In this document: positions 46,334 to 56,347 of the stretch, piece by piece
Position numbering within the stretch: position 1 is the first letter of the stretch
How the letters are laid out: the number at the start of each line of letters is the position of its first letter
Assembly: GCA_000151295.1 (NCBI GenBank)
Contig: GG745340.1
Span: 632,906 to 696,905 of the forward strand
Length of the DNA: 64,000 bases
Direction of reading: 5' to 3'
Origin: Allomyces macrogynus ATCC 38327
Lineage: Eukaryota; Blastocladiomycota; Blastocladiomycetes; Blastocladiales; Blastocladiaceae
The notes under the pieces: model-generated
What the model saw: only the letters and a program-made list of their open reading frames with translations
Database searches by the model: none
Told to the model about the DNA's origin: nothing
Made by a program: the position numbers and the translations under genes

Positions 46334-48756
46334 ATGACGTTCTCGTCGTCCGCCCGCAAGTTTGCGATCCTCTTCCTTGTCGCGTTGATCGCGACGCAGG
46401 CCATCACATTTGCCGACGCTCGCAAGGTCAAGGTGCCCGCCATCGCGCATAAGACGTTTACGACCGTCAAGCGCACGTCGGCCCCGTCGCTGGTCGCTGG
46501 CAACACGGACCCCAAGGCCGCCGCGTCTGCGTTCCTCACCAACGAGCTGCACTTCCCGGCGTCCGAGTTTGTCGTCAAGGATGTCGTGCCCGTGTCGAAC
46601 GGCTTCACGGCCGTCTACGTGCGCCAGGTGATTAACGGCCTCGAGGTCGTGAACGGCGACATCAACCTGAACATCAAGTGCGTATCTAATTTTTGCCGAC
46701 GCAGCGTATCGTTCCGCCTCGATTGCAACATTGCTCCTGACAATCTTCACCTCCTTCACCACCTTTTCCACCTCAGGGACGGTCAGGTCGTGACCTACGG
46801 TGACCGCTTCTACCGCGGCGCGCGCCCCTCGCGCCCGAACCTTGGCAACCAGGAGTCAGCTGGTCCCGCCGGCAAGTCGCCCGCCGACGGCTTCAAGTCG
46901 CTCGCCGACTTTGTTGGTGTCAAGCCCGCCAAGGTGGAGGTCAAGGAGACGACGCAGGAGGGCGGTGCCAAGGGGCCGGCCTACGAGATTGTGTCCGATG
47001 TCGCCGCTGACAAAGTGCCCGTCAAGTACGCATACGTGCAGAACGGCAACAACCTCAAGCTCGTGCAGTCGTACCAAGTCAAGCTTGCCGACGAGTCGGC
47101 GTGGTACCACGGCCACGTGAACGCGCAGACGGGCGAGGTCGAGGCGCTCAACGACTGGGTTGCCGACGCCAAGTACTCGGTTCTGCCTGTCGGCACCGAG
47201 AACCCGAACAAGGGGCCGATTGCCGTCGTGGATTCCTCGACGGCGGTCAAGACCAACGCGTCGCCGCAAGGCTGGCACTCTACGGGGACCACGAGCTACC
47301 AGGACACGCGTGGCAACAACATTCAGGCGCAAGTTCGTGCTTTTCGCGTTTCTTCTTCTCCTCGGCGTGAAGCCTCTTCACTTTCTATTGCTTCTCCACC
47401 CTGCAGTGCTCTCGGATCGTCACTGACTCTTGACTCGCGCGCTGCTCTGTTTCTTAGCCCAACACAGCGACGGCCTCCAAGAACGTGCGCCCGTCTGGCG
47501 GCTCGACGCTCGATTTCTCGGCCATCAAGCCTGACTTCACCAAGGCGGCGACGTCGTACACGCCCGCGGCGACGGTGCAGCTCTTCTACATGCTCAACTC
47601 GGCGCACGACCTGTCCTACCAGTACGGGTTTGACGAGGTGTCGGGCAACTTCCAGGTACGCTTTCTTTTCGCATTTTCTGATAATTTGGCGCCGGATCTG
47701 AATGTTCCCGCTCACAAACGTGTTTTCATGTCAAAAGGTCAACAATTTCGGCAAGGGAGGCAAGGGGAACGATGCCGTCATTGCCAACGCGCAGGACCGG
47801 TCAGGTACAATTACCGCCCAATTTCGTCAATCGTTTTCTTTCCATACCGTTCCTAACGATGATCACGGTTGCCTCCGACGTTTAGGTACCAACAACGCCA
47901 ACTTTGCGACGCCTCCGGACGGCCAGCAGCCAACGACGCGCCAGTATATCTTCACTCAGACGACACCGACGCGCGATGGCGTCTACGACCTGACGATTCC
48001 GTTCCACGAGTTCATGCACGGCATCACCAACCGTCTCACGGGCGGGCCGTCCAACGTCGACTGCTTGTACGACGGCGAGTCGGGCGGTATGGGTGAAGGC
48101 TGGGGAGATGTGTTCGGTCTGGTTGCCAACGTGTTGACGGCCAATTCCGTCCGTACTGGGGCGTTTCCGATGGGCGCTTACGTCCTGGGCAAAGCGGCCG
48201 GAATCCGGACGTACCCTTATTCTTCGGACACGACTGTGTGCCCGAACCTCTACTCTTTCCTCGGAAAGACCGGTTACGACGAGGTGCATCGCTCGGGCGA
48301 GATCTGGGCAACGGCGCTGCTCGAGGTCTACTTCAACTTGGTCGAGAAGCTCGGCTACGGCGACATCTTCACGCCTTCGACCACCAAGGGCAACACCCTC
48401 TTCCTCAAGCTGGTACGGCGATCTGTTTTCTTTGACACGGCTACTCGTCGCGGAGCGCGCCACGACCTGAGCGGCCCGCGACGCTCCACTACCTCCACGA
48501 ATCAAACTGACGCTGTTTCGTGCCCTCTCCTTCTCCACTCTTTTTTAACCAACTTTAGGTGTTTGACGGCAACAAGCTGCAGCCTTGCAACCCCTCCTTC
48601 GTCGAGGCGCGCGACGCGATCATCCAAGCCGATATTAATCTGACGGGCGGTGCCAACAAGTGCGCGATCTGGAAGGGCTTTGCCAAGCGCGGTCTCGGCA
48701 CGGGTGCCAAGTCGGGCGTTTACACTGATTCGTTCACGGTTCCGACGGGCTGCTAA
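46334..48756 (+). CDS. secreted fungalysin, metallopeptidase family M36
   Basis: Predicted join 46334-46677, 46777-47332, 47458-47655, 47738-47804, 47886-48412, 48559-48756 (629 aa). An extracellular zinc endopeptidase. It starts [23 protein letters not shown], a signal peptide. A long FTP-type propeptide follows ([39 protein letters not shown]) that would keep the enzyme inactive until cleavage. The catalytic domain shows [19 protein letters not shown] and the zinc site [15 protein letters not shown] (HExxH near 428) with downstream [11 protein letters not shown] supplying the third ligand. [18 protein letters not shown] and [11 protein letters not shown] end it, as in M36. Six exons join in frame. 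No toxin-like role is implied; the family serves nutrient acquisition and host-tissue digestion in fungi. Confidence 0.95.
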
Positions 48757-49256
48757 GTGCGTCTGCTGCTCAAGGGCGCGCTGGTCGCGCCTGCATTGTT
48801 TGCTTGATTGATTGATACACGTGTACATTTTGAAGAACAAAGACGAATGCTTCTTTGCTAGCTCATTGTCGGTGTGTGCAGGGTGGGTGGGGGTGGGGGT
48901 GCAGGTGGGCACGACGTTGAGTTTGATTGTGGTGGTGGCCGCGTCGTTGGTGGAACGCGTTGGCCAACTGCTGACAAGTCACAAAAAAAAATGGAACCAA
49001 GCGGGTGGAACAGCGAGATAACGAAATAGCTTCGCCGTGGTGCAGGCCACGTCGGTCGGGGTCAACGTCTCCTCCCGCTAGGCATTTGCTCGTTCTCGTT
49101 TTTTTCCTGGCGCGCTGTCGCACGGACAGCGTCCGCGACGGCTCTCGCGATGCTCAACAACCGTGCTTCGTTTGGCAAGGGAGCATAAGAGTCTAAATCG
49201 AAAAATTTGTCTGGCGCGGAAAACCAACACACAAAGCCAGCAAAGGCAATAATACC
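48757..49256. other. intergenic between fungalysin and U2
   Basis: 3' flank of fungalysin and 3' flank of the minus-strand U2 gene. It contains a G/T-rich stretch near 48880-48930 (GGGTGGGGGTGGGGGTGCAGG). No gene seen. Confidence 0.4.
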
Positions 49257-49438
49257 TGGGCGTCACCGAGCGGTACTGCAGTGCTTGGGACACCCGCGGA
49301 ACAGGAGCATTGCGCCACTGTCCCTTCGGTTCCAAAAATAAGTATGACAGAATAAATGTGCCCTTGAGGCACTTACAGCTGTCAAGCTATAAAGAACAGA
49401 AACTACACATGATCTTAGCCAATTGGCCTTGAGAGGAT
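49257..49438 (-). ncRNA. U2: U2 spliceosomal snRNA
   Basis: About 182 nt on the minus strand. The 5' end reads ATCCTCTCAAGGCCAATTGG, then CTAAGATCATGTGTAG, matching the invariant U2 region that pairs with U6 and the branch site. The next bases are TTTCTGTTCTT. Stem-loop IIa (TTATAGC/GCTGTAA, loop TTGACA, one G-U pair) and IIb (GTGCC TCAAG GGCAC) are intact, the Sm site is ATTTTTGG, and stem-loop IV carries the U2B'' loop context CACTGCAGTACC. The branch-recognition element is GUAGUU where nearly all U2 have GUAGUA. Termini are inferred by alignment to known U2. The gene has its own TATA box and lies opposite to fungalysin. Confidence 0.9.
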
Positions 49439-49453
49439 GAGGAACAATATCGG

Positions 49454-49476
49454 CGCGGGGCGCGGTGCGCTTTATA
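49454..49476 (-). promoter_or_regulatory. U2 snRNA core promoter: TATAAA plus CCCCGCG box
   Basis: On the minus strand TATAAA (49476-49471) and CCCCGCG (49460-49454), 16 bases apart. The RNA 5' end (ATC) begins at base 39 counted from the first T, exactly as in the U3-like gene. Confidence 0.8.
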
Positions 49477-50149
49477 GTCGCGGAGGGACGTGGTTGACTT
49501 GCCACCAGGTGATGCGTTGACTGGTGTTTGCGTTTCAAGAGGGGTGAAGGTGTCAACAATGTCAAAAACACGCTCAGAAGGCCGGCTTTCTCACTGTCTG
49601 GAGCATTGCCCAAACGTTTCTCAATCAAGGCCCCTCCACAAGCGCCGAATGATCCCGGCTTAATCATCAATGCAACAACGCTGCAATGCGACAACATCAC
49701 TGGCTCGCTGTCTGCTCTTGAAGCTGCCTGCACGCTGGATTGATGCCACCTCTGATATTGGTCGCAACGCGTGACCCCGACGCGACATCCGGCGGTCAAC
49801 CGCGAAAATACGCGACGAGCACATCCAGCAAAATGATTCCAGCGTTTGTTGGTCAGAGTTGTTTGATGGTGTGGCCTGGAGTCGATGCGAGCATGATCGC
49901 GAGAAACCCACTCAACGAACCCCGACGGCCGACCACGTACTGTTCGCGACGACAAATACTGACGATGAGGCCACACCGCCACAATCTTTCCTCCCCCAAT
50001 GACGTTGCAACGGCCACTCAACGATGCACGGAGAATGCTAAGCGAACCCAGTTTATACATTGGAACGGGCGGGGCCAACCCCCACGGCAGGGCAACATGG
50101 ACAACACACACGCGCGGGGAAAGAAGAAAAAACAGGGAAAGAAGCAAAT
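49477..50149. other. intergenic, upstream of U2 and downstream of Ssz1
   Basis: Distal U2 upstream region and Ssz1 3' flank. One plus-strand ORF at 49528-49743 (71 codons, GTG or internal start) has a protein-like second half but no homolog I recognise. Confidence 0.35.
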
Positions 50150-52043
50150 TCAAATGTCGACCGACGCGTGCACCTTGTGGTGCGTCGACGCCTCGTGCGC
50201 CGTGGCGGAGACGTGCAGCTTGCCGTTCTCGTGCACCGTAAAGACGATGTCGACCTTTTCAAACTTATTACCCTCGGTCGCGGCCACGGCAATCTCGCCA
50301 ACAACTGTGCCCTTGTAGAGCGGCAGTGCCTCGTCCTCGTCCTCGTCCTCCTTTTCTTCGTCCTCTTCGGGCAGCGGCACAAGCTCGCGCGCCTCGGCAA
50401 TCTGCAGCCATGCTGACGCGGCGCCATCGACCTCGATCGTGACGGCGTGCTTGACGGGCACGGGCGTGTCGCGCGGGATGACCGTGACAAAGTCGCCGCG
50501 CGCGTCGAGGAGACCAAGCGCGTGCGTCAGATGCGGCGTAACAATCTCGCGGTCATCGTGGTTGCGCGCCTGCGAGTGGTGCTCTTCCGGCTGCATACCG
50601 TGGATCGCGGTACCGTAGGCAACGGCCTCGTCGCCATCGACCTGCGTGTCAATGTGCGCGCGGCCAAACACGTTCTCGAGCAGGCGCGTGGCCATGGGCG
50701 TCTTGGCGACACCACCGACCGCGAGCACGTGATCAATCTCGTCAGCGTCCACGTTCTGCTCGTCGAGGAACGCGCGAATCGCCTCCTCGAGCTCGCGCTT
50801 CCACTTGCCCGTGAGACCCTCGAACCGGATCCGGTTGATGACCGAGACGTAGTCGATGCCCTCGTAAAACGCCTCGACGTGGCAGTTGGACGTCGTGCTT
50901 GCCGACAGCACCTTGCGCGTCAGCTCGCACGCGAGCATCAGCTTCTCCTCGGCCTTGCGGTTGCCCTTGATGTCGTGGCCCTGTTTCTTCTTGAACTCGG
51001 CTGCGAAATGCGTGAACAAGACACGGTCGAGGTCGAGACCGCCGAGCGCGACCGACGTGTGGGCAATCGGCGTGATCAGACCGGCAAACAGGTTGCACAG
51101 CGAGAGCGTCGTCGTCGAGGCGCCGAGATCGACGACCATGGCGAGGCCGTTGCACCCAAGGTTCTCGTTGGTGCGCTTAATGTGCTCAAACGCGAGTGCG
51201 GCGGCGACGGGTTCCGGGATCAGCGACGTGACCTCCATGCCGGCCTGCTGCGCGGCGCGCACGAGCGCCTGCTGCTGCTCGGGCGTGAAGTCGGTCGCGT
51301 ACGAGAGGAGACACCGGTTCACGGGACTGCCCGTGTAGGACTCGGCTGACTGCTTAAGCGACTGCAGGAGCACCGCCGTCAGGTCGACAACCGTGTACTT
51401 GGACACCTTCTCGACAGCATCAGCGTCCTCGTTGCCCTCCGGGTGCACCCACTGCGTGATCACAAACACGGGGAAGCCCTCGGCATCCTCCTCGACGGGC
51501 ACGGCGCTGTTGGCAATCGCCGCCTGCACCTTGGCGTCGCTGTACTTGAGGCCCAGCAGAGGGACAAAGCGGCGCACGGTGCCCGTCAGGTTGCGCACCA
51601 TCTGGTTCTTGGCGGCCGTGCCAGCAATCTATTGATGTACGCGTCGGGAGCACAATCGTGAGTGAACGAAGGAACTTGTTTGCTCTGCAGCCGGACTCGA
51701 AAAATGGTCGAGAATGAGAAAGACGAGAACGCACCTCCTCAGCACCAGCAACGGCAACGACGGCCGGAATCTGGCGCTCGCCGTCCTCGTCGGCAATGAC
51801 CTCACCGCGCTGGCCAGCAGCGGTCGGCAGGAGCGTCACGGTCGCGTACTCGGACCCGAGCGAGAGCGCCACGGCAATCGCTTCCTTGGCCACGACCTCG
51901 GGCTCCGGGGTGGCGACCTGGACGGGCGTCGCGGGCGCCGCGGGCGCAGGCGTCGACGGGCGCGACGAGTTGTTGCTGCCACCCTTGCCGCCCTTGGCGG
52001 GCTTGCCACCCTTCTTGTTGCCGGCGTTCTTCTTGGGGGGCAT
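50150..52043 (-). CDS. SSZ1: atypical Hsp70 Ssz1 (HSPA14), ribosome-associated complex
   Basis: Predicted complement join 51735-52043, 50150-51628 (595 aa). Ssz1 pairs stably with the J-protein zuotin to form RAC at the ribosome exit tunnel and helps the Hsp70 Ssb fold nascent chains. The N-terminus is a Lys/Gly-rich extension (MPPKKNAGNKKGGKPAKGG) unlike yeast Ssz1. The ATPase-like domain gives IAVALSLGSEYATVTLL, IAGTAAKNQMVRN, LIPEPVAAALAFEH, VVDLGASTTTLSL, LDLDRVLFTHFAAEFKKK and VLAVGGVAKTPMATRLLENVF. A short, acidic substrate-binding-like tail follows with VHENGKLHVSA. Canonical Hsp70 C-terminal lid and EEVD are absent, as expected. Two exons, phase 0. Confidence 0.9.
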
Positions 52044-52552
52044 GGTCGGAAATGGGAATGCTGCTTGTTGCAAACAACCTGGGACCGGAACGACTGCGTG
52101 CTGCTGGCTGCTGGACAGTGCCAACGACGAGGGTGCGTGGGTTTGTGATGATGGCCTGGCGATCCGACGACCACCGGCGCTGGCGCTCCGAGTTTGCGTC
52201 TTGCTCACGTGAATGGTTGCGACTCGGTCAAAGCCCATGGCCATACTGGTGAGCGTGTACGCACGAGAATGAAATCATGATAACCCCCTTGCTCTTGCTA
52301 ATGGTGAATATTTAGATACAAGCGAAACGAACAGCAACGGATACAACGCAAACGGTCGGGGAACTGCGATGAAAAAGAGGAAACAAACCGAAACGAAACG
52401 GAAACGGAAAAAATGCGTGCCGCGGCACCGCGGCAGCACGACAAGGCCCACCCAGCTGCGAGGATCAGGCCTCCGCAGCCTGCGCGGCAAACAGGCAAAG
52501 GCAAACACGGGTCCACGCAAAGTGATCAATGACGAGCGGCATGATGTCTGAC
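52044..52552. other. intergenic between Ssz1 start and methylmalonyl-CoA mutase stop
   Basis: About 510 bases: Ssz1 promoter side plus mutase 3' flank, with an A/G-rich AAACGGAAACGG-type stretch near 52380-52410. No gene seen. Confidence 0.4.
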
Positions 52553-55095
52553 TTACTTCTGCGGGGCAGCGGGCTTGGCCGGAGCTGCATCGGCCTTAGC
52601 AGCCGGAGCCGCGTCCGTCTTCTCGGCCTTGGCGGCGGCCAGTGCTGGCGCGGCCGCACCGCTCGCGTTTTTCTTGGCGAGCGACTCCTCAATCTTGCGA
52701 ATCACCTCGACTGCTGCGACCGGGATCTTGGTCCCCGGGCCGAAAATCGACGCGGCTCCCGCCTTGTACAAAAAGTCGTAGTCCTGGAACGGAATGACAC
52801 CGCCGACGACAATGATCTTGTCCGAGGCGCCGAGCTTGGCGAGTTCCTCGACGAGCGCCGGCACGAGCGTCTTGTGCCCGGCAGCCTGCGACGACGCGCC
52901 GACAACGTGCACATCGGCATCGACAGCCTGGCGCGCGACTTCGGCGGGCGTCTGGAAGAGCGGACCGACATCGACATCGTACCCGAGGTCGGCAAACCCG
53001 GTGGCAATCACCTTAGCGCCACGGTCGTGGCCGTCCTGGCCCATCTTGGCGACCAAGATACGCGGGCGGCGACCTTCGCGCTTAGCAAACGCGTCGGCGG
53101 CATCGAGCGCGGCCTTGATCTCGTCGGCCGATCCGTACTCGGACTTGTAGGCGCCCGAGATCACACGCGTCTGCGGCGAGTGCCGGCCCCAAATCTTTTC
53201 AAGTGCGTACGAAATTTCGCCGAGCGTGCAGCGCGCCTTGGCAGCCTCGACCGAGAGCGCGAGCAGGTTGCCCTTGCCCGTCTTGGCCGACTCGGTCAGG
53301 GCGTCGAGGCACGCCTGTGCGCGCGCCGGGTCGCGCTCCTTGCGCACCTTGGTCATGCGCGCAATCTGCGCCTCGCGCACCTTGGTGTTGTCGATCTGCA
53401 GCACGTCCATGGGCGCCTCGTTGGCGAGACGGTACTTGTTGACACCGACAATCGTCTCCTGGCCCGAGTCGATACGCGCCTGCCGCTTGGCCGCCGACTC
53501 CTCGATGCGCAGCTTGGGCATGCCCGTCGCCACGGCCTTGGCCATGCCGCCCATCTCCTCAATCTCGGTGATGATCTCCATGGCCGAGTCGCACAGCGCG
53601 CTGGTCAGCGACTCCATCATGTAGGACCCGCCCCATGGGTCAATGACCTTGGGCACCATGGCCTCCTCTTGCAGAATCAGCTGCGTGTTGCGCGCAATAC
53701 GCGCCGAGAACTCGGTCGGGAGACCAACGGCCTCGTCGAGCGCGTTCGTGTGCAGCGACTGCGTGCCGCCGAGCGTGGCCGCCATGGCCTCGATCGTCGT
53801 GCGAATCACGTTGTTGTAGGGATCCTGCTCGGTGAGCGACCAGCCCGACGTCTGGCAATGCGTGCGCAGCAGCATCGACTTCTTGTCCTTGGGCTGGAAC
53901 TTGTCGCGGATCAAGATGGCCCAGAGCCGGCGCGCGGCGCGCAACTTGGCAATCTCCATGTAGAAGTTCATGCCGATCCCAAAGAAGAAGGAGAGACGCG
54001 GCGCAAACTGGTCGATTGTCATGCCGGCCTTCATACCCGTGCGTGCGTACTCGATGCCGTCGGCGAGCGTGAACGCGAGCTCGAGCACGTTATCGGCGCC
54101 GGCCTCTTGGATATGGTACCCGGAAATCGAAATCGAGTTGTACTTGGGCATGTTTTTGGCCGTGTACTCGAAAATGTCGCCAATCGCCTTCATCGACGGT
54201 TCCGGCGGGTAGATGAACGTGTTGCGCACCATGAATTCCTTCAAAATGTCGTTTTGCACGGTGCCCGAGAGCTCGGCGAGCGTCGCGCCCTGCTCGAGAC
54301 CGGCGACAATGTAGAAGGCGAGAATCGGCAGGACTGCGCCATTCATGGTCATCGAGACGGACATTTTCTTGAGCGGGATGCCGTCAAACAGAATCTTCAT
54401 GTCCTCGACCGTGTCGATGGCGACACCGGCCATACCAACGTCACCGACGACACGCGGATGGTCCGAGTCGTACCCGCGATGCGTCGCCAAATCAAACGCC
54501 ACGGACAGACCCTGCTGACCGGCCGCCAAGTTTTTCCGGTAGAAGGCGTTACTCTCCTCGACGGTACTGAAACCAGCGTACTACGCAGATGGACAGAGGG
54601 GCGGTGAACGTTCTGGTGAGCGCGCGCATCGTGGTGATCAACGCGGACAGCTCCATTCGCTGGCCGCAAGCAGTATCGCGAAGGAACAGCAACAGCAACA
54701 CCATCGACTGGATCGCCAAACAAATCCCTCCGAAAACGTACCTGACGAATCGTCCACGGGCGCACCGTGTACATGGACGCATAGGGCCCGCGCGTGAACG
54801 GGAACACACCGGGCACCTCCGACTCGATGTAGGGCAGGCCCTCGACATCGTCCTTGGTAAACAGCGGCTTGACGTCGATGCCCTCGGCCGTGCGCCACGT
54901 GAGCCGCTCTTGCGGGTCCTGGCCCTTGAGCTCCTTGGTCGCAAGCTTGGTCCATTCCGCGTGGAGCGGCTTGCGGTAGGTCGACTTGGCAGCGTAGTGC
55001 CGGCGCGCGGCAGCAGCCTGCAATGATGGTGCCGGCGCGCGGCTAGCAGTCGTTGGAAGGCGCGCGATCCGCGCGAGCAGCGTGCGCGAGCTCAT
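52553..55095 (-). CDS. MMUT: methylmalonyl-CoA mutase, mitochondrial, adenosylcobalamin-dependent
   Basis: Predicted complement join 54742-55095, 52553-54580 (793 aa). It interconverts (R)-methylmalonyl-CoA and succinyl-CoA in propionate catabolism. The N-terminus ([20 protein letters not shown]) is a mitochondrial presequence. The substrate TIM barrel gives [85 protein letters not shown] and [16 protein letters not shown]. The B12-binding domain has [21 protein letters not shown] (DxHxxG, His axial ligand near 632), [12 protein letters not shown] and [13 protein letters not shown]-terminal Ala/Lys/Pro-rich tail of about 50 residues is unusual. Exon 1 ends in a GTACGT donor, phase 0. Yeasts and most other higher fungi lack this enzyme. 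Confidence 0.96.
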
Positions 55096-55869
55096 GGCGG
55101 CCAGTTGGGATACGAAAGACGGGTTGCTGGATCAAAGACAAGTTGGGATGTCGGTCGTGCGGCGTGTGCGATCCGTGTTGCCGCAGCACTGGTGCGCGTG
55201 CTGTTGTGGTTGCTGCTGCTGCACGGCGGTTGGGTCAAGCGCCGTCCGTGTCGATGTTAGGTGGAGGGTGGGAAGAGGAAGCACGAGCAGTCCGAGAGGT
55301 GAGGATTGGTAGCGGCTCTTGCGGCCCAACCCGGCACCCTCAAGCACGCGCTGCTCCACCACGCGTTGGGGCAACCCACACCGGGGCTAACCGTAACCTA
55401 ACATTCCCCTGATCAGCCTGACCAACGGCCCAGGTTATAAATTTACTGGGATTGACTTGCGTGGACCTCGCCGACCATCCTCTCCCCCCTGTTTTGGCCT
55501 TCTCGAATGCAAGATTGTGATCGCGAGCATTATCGAAGCTCAACTTTGTGACTTCTGTTTCGTGTTTAAACTTGGCGCGCTGAAACTCGCGCTCGGCTCT
55601 TGACCTCTAAAATTTGTGGACAACGTCCTTACCCGCTGTCTTTGCCACATGGAACGCGAAGCACGCCGAGTCTCCCCTCCATTCCATAATCGGAGAACGC
55701 ACGGCGAAAACGAGCAAAGCAGCACATTCTGATGCGAGCTGAGTTGTGATAATGGAAACTAGTTTAGACCTGCGAGATTGGCAGAGCTCAGAACAACAGA
55801 TTCCGAAACGTTGGAATAAAGCTCTCAAATTCAAAGAAAATGTCAATAAAGCCAGCAAAAGTGCAAAAG
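55096..55869. other. intergenic upstream of methylmalonyl-CoA mutase
   Basis: About 775 bases holding the mutase promoter and the 3' flank of the U3-like RNA. AT-richer than the genes. No protein gene seen; no TATA plus CCCCGCG pair was found for the mutase. Confidence 0.4.
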
Positions 55870-56099
55870 ACTGGTGTCAGAATGGACCAGGCTCCACGCC
55901 GCACCCCTGGAATAAGCGGGGCGGGCAAGATCCTCGATTGCGGTTGCCATGTCTGAGAAGAACAAAAGCGACCGCACGCCTCCCTTTTCAGAGCCGGTCC
56001 TGCACGTCGTCGTCCACCATATGTATTGGTGCCAAATGTTGTTGGGAAACAACAGATGGATATTGACTGAACTATCAGATCCTGAAGAGTAAAGTCGAT
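55870..56099 (-). ncRNA. U3-like box C/D snoRNA
   Basis: About 230 nt on the minus strand. The 5' end ATCGACTTTACTCTTCAGG ATCTGATAGTTC lines up with the GAC...CAGGAUC(U/A)...AUAG box A'/A start of plant and yeast U3. It lacks about four bases inside box A, the element that pairs with 18S rRNA. A 7-bp hairpin (TGTTGTT/AACAACA) follows. A box D-like CTGA near 55872-55885 sits in a closing stem (CTGGT/ACCAG). Boxes B and C are not clear. Its promoter is nearly identical to that of U2 and the predicted 5' ends fall at the same distance, so an RNA gene is well supported. The U3 identity is probable, not certain, and it could be a variant or pseudo-copy. Confidence 0.6.
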
Positions 56100-56114
56100 G
56101 GGGAGCAACAACGG

Positions 56115-56137
56115 CGCGGGGACGGCGCGCTTTTATA
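56115..56137 (-). promoter_or_regulatory. U3-like RNA core promoter: TATAAAA plus CCCCGCG box
   Basis: On the minus strand TATAAAA (56137-56131) and CCCCGCG (56121-56115), 16 bases apart, with near-identity to the U2 promoter from the TATA box to the RNA start. Confidence 0.78.
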
Positions 56138-56347
56138 CTGGTCCGGGGGGTCGGTGGGTGTTGCGTGGCGGGAGGTGCACTGAGTGCGCGATCATCACAT
56201 GAGATTGGGTGGACTCGTTGCAACAAGATGTGCTCCCACTTGGCATGGACGAATCGCGTCATCTCTCGCGCTCCGCCACTGTCCTTCACGACGTCCTTCA
56301 CAAGTCCGACAGCGTTTTGGAAATTTATTACGGTTCAGCAACTGCAA

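Noticed and set aside
45848..46771. A 307-codon minus-strand frame
   Set aside because: It runs antisense through the fungalysin signal peptide and propeptide exon, with shadow composition; no domain.
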